Source of the DNA: Cardiobacterium sp. Marseille-Q4385
Lineage (GTDB): Bacteria > Pseudomonadota > Gammaproteobacteria > Cardiobacteriales > Cardiobacteriaceae
DNA: 64,000 nucleotides
Reading direction: 5' to 3'
Assembly: GCF_916618745.1 (NCBI RefSeq)
Contig: NZ_OU745373.1
Span: 1,688,501 to 1,752,500 of the forward strand
A program made the translations under genes and the position numbers. How positions within the stretch are numbered: position 1 is the first letter of the stretch; every line of letters begins with the position of its first letter. The notes beneath the pieces are model-generated. The model was not told the origin of the DNA and searched no databases. It saw only the letters and a list, made by a program, of their open reading frames with translations. Of this stretch, positions 7,710-16,636 are shown piece by piece.

Positions 7710-9410
7710 TTATTGCCAGAAATCGTCATCCATATGCTGCAAGAACTCCTGCATTTCTTGCGCGGCTTCGCGGATGAGGCGTTCGTCCTGGCTGTTAAGG
7801 GCGGCGGTGAAGATGGCGATGCGCTGCCCGATGTATTGGCGGTCTTCGCCGAGGCGCTGGGTATAGAGGCGTTCGGCGCGCGCCAGCAGGGTGCGGTTTT
7901 CCGCCTGGTCGCGCGGGTGGATTTTCAGTTTCGCCAGTTTTTCGTGTGCCGCCTGCAAGGCTGCGGCATCGAGGTTGACACCGCTGTTGTGGATGGTGAG
8001 CTGGTGGGTGCTGCCGTCAGCGGGCAGGTGCACATCCACTTCGAGCAGGCCGCTGACGTCGTAGGTAAAGCGCACTTCAGCGGGCATTTGTTCGGGGTCG
8101 CGGTAGTCTGGCAGCGGGATGTTGATTTCGCCGAGGTAGATGTTGTCGCGCACGAGCCGCGCCTCGCCCTGGTAGATTTTGAAGAGCAGCGCTTCCTGGT
8201 TGTTCTGGATGGGGTAGTAGGTTTCCATGCGGCTGACGGGGATGACGGTATTGCGCTCGATGATGGGGCTGAACACGCCGCTTTCGTAGTGCTGCTCGCT
8301 GGTCTGGATGCTGGTTTCGACGCCAAGCGAGTAGGGGGCAACATCAGTCATGACCACTTCTTCCAGCGCCTGGTCTTGCGCGACCAACCCCGCCTGGATG
8401 GCGGCACCAATAGCGATGGTTTCGTCCGGGTTGAGGCCGGTGGTCGGGAAGCGGCCAAAGAGTCGCGCCATCGCTTTGCGCAAAATGCCCATCCGCGTCG
8501 CCCCGCCGACGAGGATGATGTCATCGAGGCTGGCGGCGCGCACCCCAGCGTCGCGCAGGGTCTGTTCGATGGGGGTGCGGCAGCGTTCGAGCAGTGGCGC
8601 GCAGCGTTGTTCCCAGTCAGCACCCGTGATGTGCCAGTTGAGTGTCTCACCGCCCACGGTGAGCTGCATGTCGGCGTCGCCGCTGTTTAGCGCCTGTTTG
8701 GCGCGCTCGGCGGCGGCGTAGAGTGGTCCTTGCACGCCGGCAAGGTCAGCCTTGGGATGTGCGCTGCCAAAGCCCCGGATGAGCAATTCGGTAAAGTCTT
8801 CGCCGCCGAGCATGTTATCGCCCGCACTCGCCCGCACTTCCATGATGCCGCTGAACATATCGAGCAGGGTGACGTCGAAGGTGCCACCGCCGAGGTCAAG
8901 GACGAGGAATTTGCGGTCGCCATCGCCCTGGTGCAGGCCGTAGGCCATTGCCGCAGCGGTGGGTTCGTTGAGCAGGCGGCGCACGTTCAGTCCGGCCAGC
9001 TCGGCGGCGTGGCGAGTGGCTTTGCGCTGGGTGTCGTTGAAGTAAGCGGGGACGGTGATAACAGCGTCCGTGACGCGCGCGCCAAAGGCAGCTTCGGCAT
9101 CGGCCTTGAGTGAGCCGAGGACGAGCGCTGAGAGTTCTTCTGGTGAGAATTCGTGGCGGCGGCCAAGACGGTAACGTTTGCTGCTACCCATGTAGCGCTT
9201 GAAGGAAGCAGCGGTCGCCTGCGGGTGCGAGATGAGGCGTTCGCGCGCGGCGGCGCCGACGAGGATGCTGCCGTCGTCATCAACGCTGACCACGGACGGG
9301 GTGAGGACGCTGCCGAGGGCGTTTTTGACGAGTTGTGCCTTGCCGTCTTGCCAGTAGGCAACGAGGCTGTTGGTGGTGCCGAGGTCAATGCCGAGGATAG
9401 GGGTGTCCAT
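7710..9410 (-). CDS. hscC: Hsp70-family chaperone HscC
   Basis: A 566-residue Hsp70 homologue, shorter than DnaK (about 640) and close to E. coli HscC (Hsc62, 556). The ATPase domain carries GIDLGTTNSLVAYW at the N-terminus, VPAYFNDTQRKATRHAA, LNEPTAAAMAYGL and DLGGGTFDVT. The linker and substrate domain follow (VMTDVAPYSLGVET, IERNTVIPVSR), with a reduced helical lid and no DnaK-type acidic tail. The family is a specialised DnaK variant with its own J-protein partners; no J-protein gene adjoins it here, although cbpA lies elsewhere in the window. Monocistronic by appearance. Confidence 0.9.
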   Translation of the reverse strand: MDTPILGIDLGTTNSLVAYWQDGKAQLVKNALGSVLTPSVVSVDDDGSILVGAAARERLISHPQATAASFKRYMGSSKRYRLGRRHEFSPEELSALVLGSLKADAEAAFGARVTDAVITVPAYFNDTQRKATRHAAELAGLNVRRLLNEPTAAAMAYGLHQGDGDRKFLVLDLGGGTFDVTLLDMFSGIMEVRASAGDNMLGGEDFTELLIRGFGSAHPKADLAGVQGPLYAAAERAKQALNSGDADMQLTVGGETLNWHITGADWEQRCAPLLERCRTPIEQTLRDAGVRAASLDDIILVGGATRMGILRKAMARLFGRFPTTGLNPDETIAIGAAIQAGLVAQDQALEEVVMTDVAPYSLGVETSIQTSEQHYESGVFSPIIERNTVIPVSRMETYYPIQNNQEALLFKIYQGEARLVRDNIYLGEINIPLPDYRDPEQMPAEVRFTYDVSGLLEVDVHLPADGSTHQLTIHNSGVNLDAAALQAAHEKLAKLKIHPRDQAENRTLLARAERLYTQRLGEDRQYIGQRIAIFTAALNSQDERLIREAAQEMQEFLQHMDDDFWQ

Positions 9411-9481
9411 ATTGTGTGCTCCAAGCGGAAAAATGGCGCGGATTATATAGCGGGTGGTTATTGCCCGCTCTCCCGGCGTTT

Positions 9482-11959
9482 TTACGCACCGGGCGGTGGG
9501 GCGGTGCGCTGGATACGCAGGGCGTTAGCGGTGACGAGCAGTGAGCTGGTGCTCATGCCGAGCGCAGCGATCCACGGGGTGAGGTAGCCGCAGAGTGCAA
9601 GCGGCAGGATAAGCAGGTTGTAGGCGGCCGCCCAGGCGAGATTCTGGCGGATGATACGTTGGGTGCGCGTGGCCAGGTCGAAGAGGTAGGGCAGGGCGTC
9701 GGGGCCGTTTTTCATGAAAACGATATCGGCGTGGGTCTGCGACAGCGGGTTGGCGCGACCAACGGCGACGGAGACGGCGGCGCGGGCGAGGACGGGCGCG
9801 TCGTTGATGCCGTCGCCAATCATCAGGGTATGCGCGGGGTCGTGCGCTTCGAGCAGGGCGAGTTTGTCGCTTGGGCGCAGGTCACCGTGGTAGTCAGTGA
9901 TGTGGTAGCGCGTGGCGAGGCGGGCGACGTTGGCACTGCGGTCGCCACTGGCGATAGCGAGGTGGTAGCGGGTAGCGAGCGTGGTCAGGGTTGCGGCGAG
10001 GTCGGGGCGTTCGGGGTCACCCAGGCGGTAGTGCGCGCGCAGGGTGGTGTTTTCGGCGAGGTAAACGTGGGTGGTGTTGGCGTCGTCGATTGGGTTTTCC
10101 TCAGCATCAGTGGCGGTGTTTCCCCCCCTCCGTCGCTGCGCGACATCTCCCCCCGCAAGCGGGGGGAGGGATTTTATGTCGGTGGTTTCGAGGGTGACGA
10201 CGCCGTTTTCCTGCATGTAGGCGGCGCTGCCGATATGCCAGCGGCTGTCCTGCCAGTCGCCGCTGACGCCTTTGCCGCTGTGCTGGCTGATGTTCGTCAT
10301 GGGCAGGGTGGCGGTTTCCTGGCGGCTGAAGTACCAGGCGACGGGGTGGGTGCTATTGGTTTCGAGGCTTTTGGCGATGGCGAGCAGGGTATGCGGATCG
10401 GCATAGCCGTAGGTTTCGCCTGCGCGCAGTTGGTATTTGCCGGCGGTCAGGGTGCCGGTTTTGTCGAAGAGGATGCGCTTGATGCGGGTGAGGCGGTCGA
10501 GGGTGTCGCTGTTTTTGATGAGGATGGCATGTTTGTGTGCGTGGTTGAGCGCGGCGGTAAGCACGGTCGGCGTCGCCAGCGATAGTGCGCAGGGGCAGGT
10601 GGCGACGAGTACGGCGAGGGCGATGTCGAAGGCGCGCGCGGGCGCTATCCACTGCCAGATGAGGTAACCGGCGGCGGCGAGGATGAGCACGGCAAGGATG
10701 GTGTGGCGGGCGAGGGTTTCGTTGCGGTCTATCTGCGGCGAGCGGTGCTGTTCGGCGCGGGCGCTGATGCGGCGGATGGCGGCGAGGGTGGTTTGTTGTC
10801 CGGTTTGGGTGACGCGGATGTCGAGCGGGCTTTCCAGATTGGTGCTGCCGGCGAGGACGATGTCGCCCGTCTGTTTGTACTGCGGGGTGCTTTCGCCGCT
10901 GAGCATGCTTTCGTCTACGCGGCTGGTGCCCGCTTCGATGCGTCCGTCCACGGGGATAGTGTGCGTCGGCAGGACGCGGATGTGGTCATCCACGCGGATC
11001 GCAGGCAGCGGCACGAGGCGGTATTCACCGTCCGCTGCGCGTTGGTACACGGCGTCAGGCAGGAGGCGGGCGAAGTGGTGCTGGTTGTGGCGGGCGCGGC
11101 GGCGGGTGTGCGCTTCAAGGGTGCGGCTGATGGTGATGAAGAAGATGAACATGGTGACGCCGTCGTAGTAGATTTCGCCGTGGCCGAGGATGGTGTGGTA
11201 GAGGCTGGCGAGCCACGCCCCCGCGCAGGCGATGGCGATGGGTACGTCCATGTTGAGGCGGCGCTGTTTGAGGGCGAGCCAGGTGCTTTTCAGGAAGGGG
11301 TAGCCGGCGTAGAGCATGATCGGGGCGCTGGTAAGCGCGCTGATCCAGCGCAGCAGTTGTTCGTATTCGCGCTCGATGCCGAGCCAGGCGCCGGTGTAGA
11401 GGCCGGTCGCGAACATCATCACCTGCATCATGCCGAGGCCGGCAACGATGAGGCGCAGCAGGTCGTGGTTGCGGCGGCGGTGGTCGCGGCGCTCTTCCTG
11501 GTCGGGCGTGGTGAGGTTCGGGGTGTAGCCGAGGTCGGCGATGGTGGCGAGGATGGCCGAGAGCGGGGTGTCGCGCCAGCGAATTTCGGCGCGGCCTGTC
11601 GTCAGGTTGATGTGGGTGTGCGTGATGCCGTGTGCGCGTTCGAGGGCGCGGCTGATGAGCCAGGTGCAGGCGGCGCAGTGCAGGCCGTCGATGTAGAGGT
11701 GGATTTCGTTATTTTCGCCGTCGCGATAGGTGTACTGGGCGGCGATGTCGGGCAGGTCGTAGGCCTGCCAGTGGCTGTGGTCGTAGGCGGTATCAGGTCG
11801 CGGTGCGGGGCGGTCGCGCACGGTATAGTACTGGTCGAGGTGGTGCGCGCTGATGATGGCGGCGACGGCACGGCAGGCGGTGCAGCAGTAGGCGTGGCCG
11901 GCGTCGTCATGAATGTCAGTGCCGGCAAGGATGGGCTGGTGGCAGTGGTAGCAGGTCAT
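9482..11959 (-). CDS. ccoI: Copper-exporting P1B-type ATPase, CcoI/FixI type
   Basis: An 825-residue heavy-metal ATPase. The order is an N-terminal CYHC/YCCTAC metal site (residues 3-31), a heavy-metal-associated domain with GLHCAACTW (about 95-103), eight predicted membrane helices, the ion-site motif CPC (about 456), the phosphorylation motif DKTGT (about 496), the nucleotide-domain THPVAW and GDGINDAP (about 711). The extra Cys-rich N-terminus is typical of CcoI/FixI, which delivers copper for cbb3 cytochrome oxidase. ccoNOPQ, ccoG, ccoH and ccoS are not adjacent. An unusual feature is an in-frame insertion (about residues 594-613, SLPPLAGGDVAQRRRGG) that is a translated copy of a G/C palindromic repeat, placed between the N- and P-domain segments. 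Confidence 0.88.
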   Translation of the reverse strand: MTCYHCHQPILAGTDIHDDAGHAYCCTACRAVAAIISAHHLDQYYTVRDRPAPRPDTAYDHSHWQAYDLPDIAAQYTYRDGENNEIHLYIDGLHCAACTWLISRALERAHGITHTHINLTTGRAEIRWRDTPLSAILATIADLGYTPNLTTPDQEERRDHRRRNHDLLRLIVAGLGMMQVMMFATGLYTGAWLGIEREYEQLLRWISALTSAPIMLYAGYPFLKSTWLALKQRRLNMDVPIAIACAGAWLASLYHTILGHGEIYYDGVTMFIFFITISRTLEAHTRRRARHNQHHFARLLPDAVYQRAADGEYRLVPLPAIRVDDHIRVLPTHTIPVDGRIEAGTSRVDESMLSGESTPQYKQTGDIVLAGSTNLESPLDIRVTQTGQQTTLAAIRRISARAEQHRSPQIDRNETLARHTILAVLILAAAGYLIWQWIAPARAFDIALAVLVATCPCALSLATPTVLTAALNHAHKHAILIKNSDTLDRLTRIKRILFDKTGTLTAGKYQLRAGETYGYADPHTLLAIAKSLETNSTHPVAWYFSRQETATLPMTNISQHSGKGVSGDWQDSRWHIGSAAYMQENGVVTLETTDIKSLPPLAGGDVAQRRRGGNTATDAEENPIDDANTTHVYLAENTTLRAHYRLGDPERPDLAATLTTLATRYHLAIASGDRSANVARLATRYHITDYHGDLRPSDKLALLEAHDPAHTLMIGDGINDAPVLARAAVSVAVGRANPLSQTHADIVFMKNGPDALPYLFDLATRTQRIIRQNLAWAAAYNLLILPLALCGYLTPWIAALGMSTSSLLVTANALRIQRTAPPPGA
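10120..10177. repeat. Palindromic G/C-block repeat inserted in frame in ccoI
   Basis: The core CTCCCCCC-GCAA-GGGGGGAG-type palindrome lies at about 10146-10170, with a CCTCCGTCGCTGCGCGACAT arm beside it. Similar G/C blocks occur between genes at 21249-21279 and 49990-50013. Here the element is translated without a stop or frameshift. Confidence 0.75.
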
Positions 11960-12036
11960 GGGGGTGTGGGGTTTATGGTCGTTTCTTCCGGACGCGACAA
12001 GATTTCGTCAAGCGGCGCAAATACGGGGGTTTTGTA

Positions 12037-12058
12037 GAGACGTCGCCTGCAACGTCTC
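12037..12058. repeat. Palindromic repeat GAGACGTxGC-N2-GCAACGTCTC, copy 1
   Basis: A near-perfect palindrome flanked by GTAGA and poly-A. A second copy in opposite orientation is at 45693-45714, with related flanking bases (GTAGAGACGT, CGGGTTTTTG). It lies upstream of ccoI and downstream of rsfS. Confidence 0.7.
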
Positions 12059-12137
12059 AAAAACAAAAAACTACGTAGCTATCAAGCGGCATGCCGGTGG
12101 GGATAAGGCAAAGGCGGGTTTGCACCCGCCCCCTGCT

Positions 12138-12207
12138 ATAGTCGTTTCAACTGGAACGGATACGGCGAGGCTCGCCGCCTTGTCTCAGTCCTATTGGAAA
12201 CGGCTAT
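12138..12207. mobile_element. MITE-like element, family A copy 1 (70 bp)
   Basis: The ends form inverted repeats: ATAGTCGTTTCAACTGGAAC on the left and ATAGCCGTTTCCAATAGGAC read from the right. The inside is GC-rich (CGGCGAGGCTCGCCGCC). Related copies are at 29552-29610 and 58879-58981. The element is too small to encode a transposase. It starts 17 bp after the rsfS stop codon and may help terminate that transcript. Confidence 0.75.
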
Positions 12208-12223
12208 GTCTTGCCGCCTGCGC

Positions 12224-12559
12224 TCAGCTGCGTGTCGGCGGCAGCGACCACAGTTTTTCCAGCGCGTAGAGTTCGCGCGTCTCCGGGCGCATGAGGTGGA
12301 CGATGATGTCGCCGAGATCCACCAGCACCCAGTCGCGGCTGTCTTCGCCTTCCATGCCGAGCGGCGGATGGCCGGCGGCTTTGCTGTCGTCATGGACTTT
12401 GTCGGCGAGTGCGTGCAGGTGGCGGTCGGAGGTGCCGCTGGCCACGATCATGTAGTCGGCGATGTCGGTTTTGCCGGCGAGATCAATGGTTTCGATGTTG
12501 ACGGCTTTGAGTTCGGCGAGGCTGTGCTCGACCAGGGTTTTGAGTTCGTTGGCGTTCAT
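12224..12559 (-). CDS. rsfS: Ribosome silencing factor RsfS
   Basis: A 111-residue protein of the RsfS/YbeB family, which binds ribosomal protein uL14 and blocks subunit joining in starved cells. The signature regions are KTDIADYMIVASGTSDRHL, a short helix, EGEDSRDWVLVDLGDIIVHLM and ETRELYALEKLW. The length matches E. coli RsfS (105). It is the last gene of the lptE-holA group, 12 bp after the CSD/DUF1294 gene. In many gammaproteobacteria nadD precedes rsfS; here it does not. Confidence 0.95.
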   Translation of the reverse strand: MNANELKTLVEHSLAELKAVNIETIDLAGKTDIADYMIVASGTSDRHLHALADKVHDDSKAAGHPPLGMEGEDSRDWVLVDLGDIIVHLMRPETRELYALEKLWSLPPTRS

Positions 12560-12571
12560 GGGGTTCCTTGT

Positions 12572-13252
12572 TCAGAAGTTGGTCAGCGGGTTGTAGGGCG
12601 GCAGGTAGGCAATGAGCAGGTAGAGGATGCCGAAGTTGGCAACGATGCTTGCCCAGAAGAAGCCGCGAAAGCGTTTTTGGTTGAGTTTGTGCCGCAGGAG
12701 CGGACGGGCGATGAGCGCGCCCGGCCAGCCGCCGAGAAGGCTGGCAAGGTGCAGGGTGGTGTTGGGGATGCGCTGCCCGCCCTGTTCGGCGGCGCGTTTG
12801 TCATAACGGTAGAGAATGACGGTCAGCACGCTCATGATGGCGCTGGTGATGCCGAGCGGCAGCGAGATGAGGGTCAGGCCGAGGAAGTAGAGGATATCGA
12901 GCACGGCATAGACGTAGCCTTCGATGCGCTTGGGTTTATTTTTATCGGCGATGTCGTAGGGGTCGCTTTCCATGATGGCGTGCTCGTGCTCGCGCAGGAG
13001 GACGCGGCTTGCCTGCCAGCCGCCTTTTTGGGCCGGGGTGGCGAGGAAGGTGACGGCGATGTCCGCCGATGGACGACGGTGGTGGTAGGCGAAGTTGCTG
13101 ATGTGGAAGAAGAGGTTTTCGTAGCCGGGCTGGATCTGGATGAAGCCGTAGCCTTTTTCGTCGTTCCAGTTGATGACGCGGCCTTGGTAGGCGCGGCCTT
13201 CTTCGAGTTTCAGCGGGAGGCGGCGGTTTTTACGGGGTGGTGCGTAAGTCAT
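12572..13252 (-). CDS. Cold-shock domain plus DUF1294 membrane protein
   Basis: A 226-residue fusion. Residues 18-85 form a cold-shock-like OB fold with the RNA-binding pattern KGYGFIQIQPGYENLFFHIS. A variable basic linker follows (KNKPKR), then about four membrane helices, with the last part (LASLLGGWPGALIARPLLRHK) diagnostic of DUF1294. Such fusions are widespread but have no established function; membrane-tethered RNA binding is inference. The ATG overlaps the holA stop by four bases, so translation is probably coupled. It occupies the position where nadD is usually found between holA and rsfS. Confidence 0.85.
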   Translation of the reverse strand: MTYAPPRKNRRLPLKLEEGRAYQGRVINWNDEKGYGFIQIQPGYENLFFHISNFAYHHRRPSADIAVTFLATPAQKGGWQASRVLLREHEHAIMESDPYDIADKNKPKRIEGYVYAVLDILYFLGLTLISLPLGITSAIMSVLTVILYRYDKRAAEQGGQRIPNTTLHLASLLGGWPGALIARPLLRHKLNQKRFRGFFWASIVANFGILYLLIAYLPPYNPLTNF

Positions 13253-14265
13253 GTGAGCTGTCGTTGTTGTTGGGCGCGGAGGAGCAGGTGCTGTTTCAGG
13301 GTGTGCCAGTAATCGCCGTGTTCTGCGCCTTTGGTGATGCGGTCGAGTCTGGCAGCGAGTTTGAGCAGGGTGCGCTGGGCGGCGCGGCTGTGTTTGCCAA
13401 GTGCCGCCTGATAGCGGCGCTGCTGACCGGCAAAGATGTTGTATTGCTGGTAGTGGGCGGCGTGTTCGCCCGGGTTCAGGTTGGCAAGGCCGATGAGAAC
13501 GCTCATGTCGCGCTGGATGAGCCAGGTGACGAGGGTGGTGTCACGCGGGTTTTCCGCTTCGAGGCGGGCGGCGATACGCCAGGCGTCCAGCCAGTCAGCG
13601 CCGAGGATGGCGTCGCTGAGGGCAAAGGTGTTGAATTGCGAGAAGTCGTCCAGCAGTTCGGTGAGCAGGGTTTCGTCGATGATGTTGTGTGCCTGCGGGT
13701 GAATGGTGAGGCGTTCGATGGCCTGTTTGGCGGCAAAGAGGTTGCCCTGACAGTTGGCCAGCAGCAGTTCGTAGGCGGCCTCGGTGAGGCGCAGTTTGGC
13801 GGCATTCAGGCGGGCGCGGATTTGTTTGGCGAATTGTTCGGGGTAGAGCGTCTGGCTGGCGATGGCGAGGTTGCCTTTACTGAACAGCGCTTTGTACCAC
13901 GCGGTGGTGTGCGGTTTTTCCAGGTTCGGCGCGTAGATGATGAGACGGGTGTTATCGAGCGGCAGGTCGGCGAGGCGGGTGAGGGTGTCGGCGGTCGCCT
14001 TGTCCGCTTTTTTCTGGTCGAGATAGAGTTCGAGCAGGCGGCGCGGTGCAAAGAGCGAGGGGGTTTCGAGTTCGGCGATAAGGGTGTCGATGCGGGTGTC
14101 GCCGTAGAGGCGCTGGCGTTCGCTGAAACCGTCGGCGGTGGCACGTGCGCGCAGGGCGTCCAGCGCTTCGGCGTTCAACAGCGCTTCGCTACCGTAGATG
14201 AGGCTGATGGCCGGCAGCGGGTGCGCTTTCAGGTGGTGAGCGGTGTCTTGCGCGGCGAGGTTCAT
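13249..14265 (-). CDS. holA: DNA polymerase III delta subunit
   Basis: A 338-residue clamp-loader subunit, close to E. coli HolA (343). The N-terminal domain contains SLIYGSEALLNAEALDALRARA, corresponding to the degenerate AAA+ fold of delta, followed by DTRIDTLIAELETPSLFAPRRLLEL (clamp-interacting part). The middle and C-terminal segments (LPLDNTRLIIYAPNLEK, LANCQGNLFAAKQAIERL, DWLDAWRIAARLEAENPRDTTLVTWLIQRDM) fit the lid and collar domains. Delta opens the beta clamp in the clamp loader. Start overlaps the lptE stop, and its own stop overlaps the next ATG. Confidence 0.93.
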   Translation of the reverse strand: MNLAAQDTAHHLKAHPLPAISLIYGSEALLNAEALDALRARATADGFSERQRLYGDTRIDTLIAELETPSLFAPRRLLELYLDQKKADKATADTLTRLADLPLDNTRLIIYAPNLEKPHTTAWYKALFSKGNLAIASQTLYPEQFAKQIRARLNAAKLRLTEAAYELLLANCQGNLFAAKQAIERLTIHPQAHNIIDETLLTELLDDFSQFNTFALSDAILGADWLDAWRIAARLEAENPRDTTLVTWLIQRDMSVLIGLANLNPGEHAAHYQQYNIFAGQQRRYQAALGKHSRAAQRTLLKLAARLDRITKGAEHGDYWHTLKQHLLLRAQQQRQLT

Positions 14266-14732
14266 CGGATGGTGGCGTTGAGATAGCGGATGAGTTTGTC
14301 GGCGTTGTCGCGCGCGAGTTGCTGGTGCGCTTCGGCTTCTTCAGCACGGCTGCCGAGGTAAGCGTTGCTGCGGTAGAGGACGTTGCTGCGTGCGGTGAAG
14401 GTCTGGCTACCGCGCGTCTCGCCGTTTTCGCTGATGGTGGCGCGGAAGCTGTCGAAGAGTTCGATTTCCTGGGTGTCGCCGGTGCTGCCGGTCGTGGTGC
14501 GCACGCGCTGGTGGTCGATGTCGCTGATGGTGACGCGCACGGCAGCTTCCGCACTTTCGATGATGCCTTGCTGGCGCAGGGCGGCACGAATGGCATCGGC
14601 CAGTTCGTCGTTGCCGCCGGGCAGGTCGAGGTAGATGCTGTGGACGTGGTTCGCTTGCTGCGCGCCTTTGAGGTGGAAACCGCAGGCGGCAAGGGCAAAG
14701 GGGAGGGTGGCGAGGAGGAGGCGTCTTTTCAT
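14262..14732 (-). CDS. lptE: LPS-assembly lipoprotein LptE
   Basis: A 156-residue outer-membrane lipoprotein. The signal sequence has lipobox LAAC (Cys17), immediately followed by GFHLKG, the hallmark of LptE. It forms the plug of the LptD/LptE complex that inserts LPS into the outer membrane. The C-terminal helix (EEAEAHQQLARDNADKLIRYL) also fits. It is usually preceded by leuS; here a terminator and an unrelated operon lie upstream, so the promoter should sit in the 75 bp after the terminator. Confidence 0.93.
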   Translation of the reverse strand: MKRRLLLATLPFALAACGFHLKGAQQANHVHSIYLDLPGGNDELADAIRAALRQQGIIESAEAAVRVTISDIDHQRVRTTTGSTGDTQEIELFDSFRATISENGETRGSQTFTARSNVLYRSNAYLGSRAEEAEAHQQLARDNADKLIRYLNATIR

Positions 14733-14807
14733 GCGGGAAGATGGGCGTTAGGTGTGTGGATTGTAACAGTTTTCCGGGGCAGTGGCGGGCGGCGGCGGGT
14801 TACATAA

Positions 14808-14831
14808 AAAATCCCGCCGGAGCGGGATTTT
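14808..14831 (-). terminator. Terminator of the three-gene hydrolase operon
   Basis: AAAATCCCGC-CGGA-GCGGGATTTT, downstream of the hydrolase gene on the minus strand. The symmetrical A/T ends would allow action in both directions. Confidence 0.8.
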
Positions 14832-14851
14832 GCTTGGGCGCGTGGCATGTC

Positions 14852-16636
14852 TCAAGCCATGAAACGGCCAATGACTTGTCCGCCGACCATCATCCACGCC
14901 ATCAGGAGTGAGGTGAGGGTGACGCCGAGCCAGATGTAGCCGGTTTTCAGGTAGCACCAGTGGTTGATGATGAGCATTGCGCTGTATTGCGCCATGATGA
15001 CCGGCAGCATCATCATCCAGCGTCCGCCGTATTGCGGCAGGCCGATGACGTCGAATCCCGGGCCGATTTGCAGGTAGGCAGGAATGAAGTGCAGGCACCA
15101 CAGCAGGAACAGGCCGCCGACGGCAGCAAGGATGCTGCCTGCGCTCCAGCGCAGCAGGTTGCCGGTGAAGCTGTAGCCGATGGGCTGTTTGAGCTGAACG
15201 GTGAGGATGAGGCCGTTCACGGCGGTGAAGGCGATGAGGATAAGCAGCCAGTAGAGCGGGTAGAGCTGCCAGCGTTCGGCGGTCATCGGTTTCAGGAGCG
15301 GCCAGAGGAAGCGCAGTTCCTGGGCGAAGAGGTTGTGGATGAGCAGGGTGAGGGCGTAGAGGTAGCCCATCAGCAGCAGGGCCAGGAGCAGGCTGCGGCG
15401 GATGACGACGGCGCTGTCGCGGGTCGGCGGAGCGAATACGCCCAGGTATTGCAGCGGCACGCCTTGACGGCGGTACCACAGGCTGAACAGGGCGATGCTC
15501 ACGGCGGCGCTGACGAGGAGCCAGGTGATGATGCCGTTGCCCATTTCCAGCGGCATCGCGGGCAGGAGTGCGGCGATGGGTTCGTTGGCGCCGCCCCAGC
15601 GGGTGAAGAGCGGGTAGAGCAGCAGGGTGAGCAGGACGTTGATGAGGGCGAATAGCCGCCATTGGCCACGTTCCAGACGGTTGTCGTTGTTGAGCGGCTG
15701 GCGGGCGGCGGCGAAGTATGGGGTGTCCAGCAGCAATGCAGCCAGGCAGAGGGTGGAGAGCACGGCGGCGATGAGGGCGACGAGGCCGCTGCTTTCTTTG
15801 TACCAGTAGGTGAAGCCTTGTGCTTCCTGCGGCTGGCCGAGGGTTTGCGCGAACCAGTCGATGGCGCTTTGGTTGGTCGCGGTGGCAATCATTACGCCGA
15901 GGTGGCTGCCCTGTACCAGGTCAGCGCGGCGGGCGCTGCCGTCGGCGATATTGCCGTAGGTGTGGTTCCATTCGAGGGTGCTGTCAGCGGGCAGGCCGAA
16001 GGCTTGCAGGCGCGCGGCGTTGTGAACGAGGTTTTTGACGGGGTAGGTTTTTTCGCGGTAGCCGCCGATTTCTTCGTAGAGGCCCTGGGTGAGCAAGTAG
16101 TTGTGCAGTCCGTCCATTTCGCCGCCGTTGCTGCTTTGTCCGTTCACCGCGCGGTGATCGGGGTTGGCTTTGGCGACGCGGATGGCGTTCAGGGCGCCGG
16201 TGGAGTGGCCGAAGATGCCGAGACGGGTGTTATCCACGAACGGCAGGCTTTTCAGGTACTGGTAGCCGTTGTTGGCGCCGCTCATGTTTTTGTTGGCAGC
16301 CGGGGCTTTGGTCGAGTAGCCGTGCCCGAAGTGGTCGATGGCGAGGACGACGTAACCACGCCGCGCCAGTTCGAGGGCGCCGAAGGTGTTGGTGGCTTCT
16401 TTGTCGCTCTGGTAGCCGTGCAGGGCCAGCAGTCCCGGTGCGGGCTGTGCGGCGGTTGCGGTTTTCGGGCGGTAGAGTTTGGCCACCATCGGCTGCATTT
16501 CTTCGGTCATGAAGGTGATGGTGTTGACGTCGATGCGGCCAAAGTCGCGTTCGATGCGGTTGCCTGTCCAGGCGGCAATCAGGGCGATGAGGGCAAAGAT
16601 GGCTGCCCACAGGGCATAGCAGCGGCAGGTTTTCAT
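14852..16636 (-). CDS. Membrane-bound alpha/beta hydrolase
   Basis: A 594-residue protein. One N-terminal membrane helix (about 8-25) is followed by an alpha/beta hydrolase domain (about 45-275), with LLALHGYQSD at the oxyanion-hole region, the nucleophile elbow GHSTG (about residue 150) and a probable late His in QGSHLGV. About eight membrane helices follow (residues 285-590). The overall pattern is that of esterase-like hydrolases fused to a membrane domain; the substrate is unknown. The catalytic part should face the periplasm if the first helix is an anchor (inference). It overlaps the upstream cyclase gene by four bases, indicating one operon. Confidence 0.75.
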   Translation of the reverse strand: MKTCRCYALWAAIFALIALIAAWTGNRIERDFGRIDVNTITFMTEEMQPMVAKLYRPKTATAAQPAPGLLALHGYQSDKEATNTFGALELARRGYVVLAIDHFGHGYSTKAPAANKNMSGANNGYQYLKSLPFVDNTRLGIFGHSTGALNAIRVAKANPDHRAVNGQSSNGGEMDGLHNYLLTQGLYEEIGGYREKTYPVKNLVHNAARLQAFGLPADSTLEWNHTYGNIADGSARRADLVQGSHLGVMIATATNQSAIDWFAQTLGQPQEAQGFTYWYKESSGLVALIAAVLSTLCLAALLLDTPYFAAARQPLNNDNRLERGQWRLFALINVLLTLLLYPLFTRWGGANEPIAALLPAMPLEMGNGIITWLLVSAAVSIALFSLWYRRQGVPLQYLGVFAPPTRDSAVVIRRSLLLALLLMGYLYALTLLIHNLFAQELRFLWPLLKPMTAERWQLYPLYWLLILIAFTAVNGLILTVQLKQPIGYSFTGNLLRWSAGSILAAVGGLFLLWCLHFIPAYLQIGPGFDVIGLPQYGGRWMMMLPVIMAQYSAMLIINHWCYLKTGYIWLGVTLTSLLMAWMMVGGQVIGRFMA

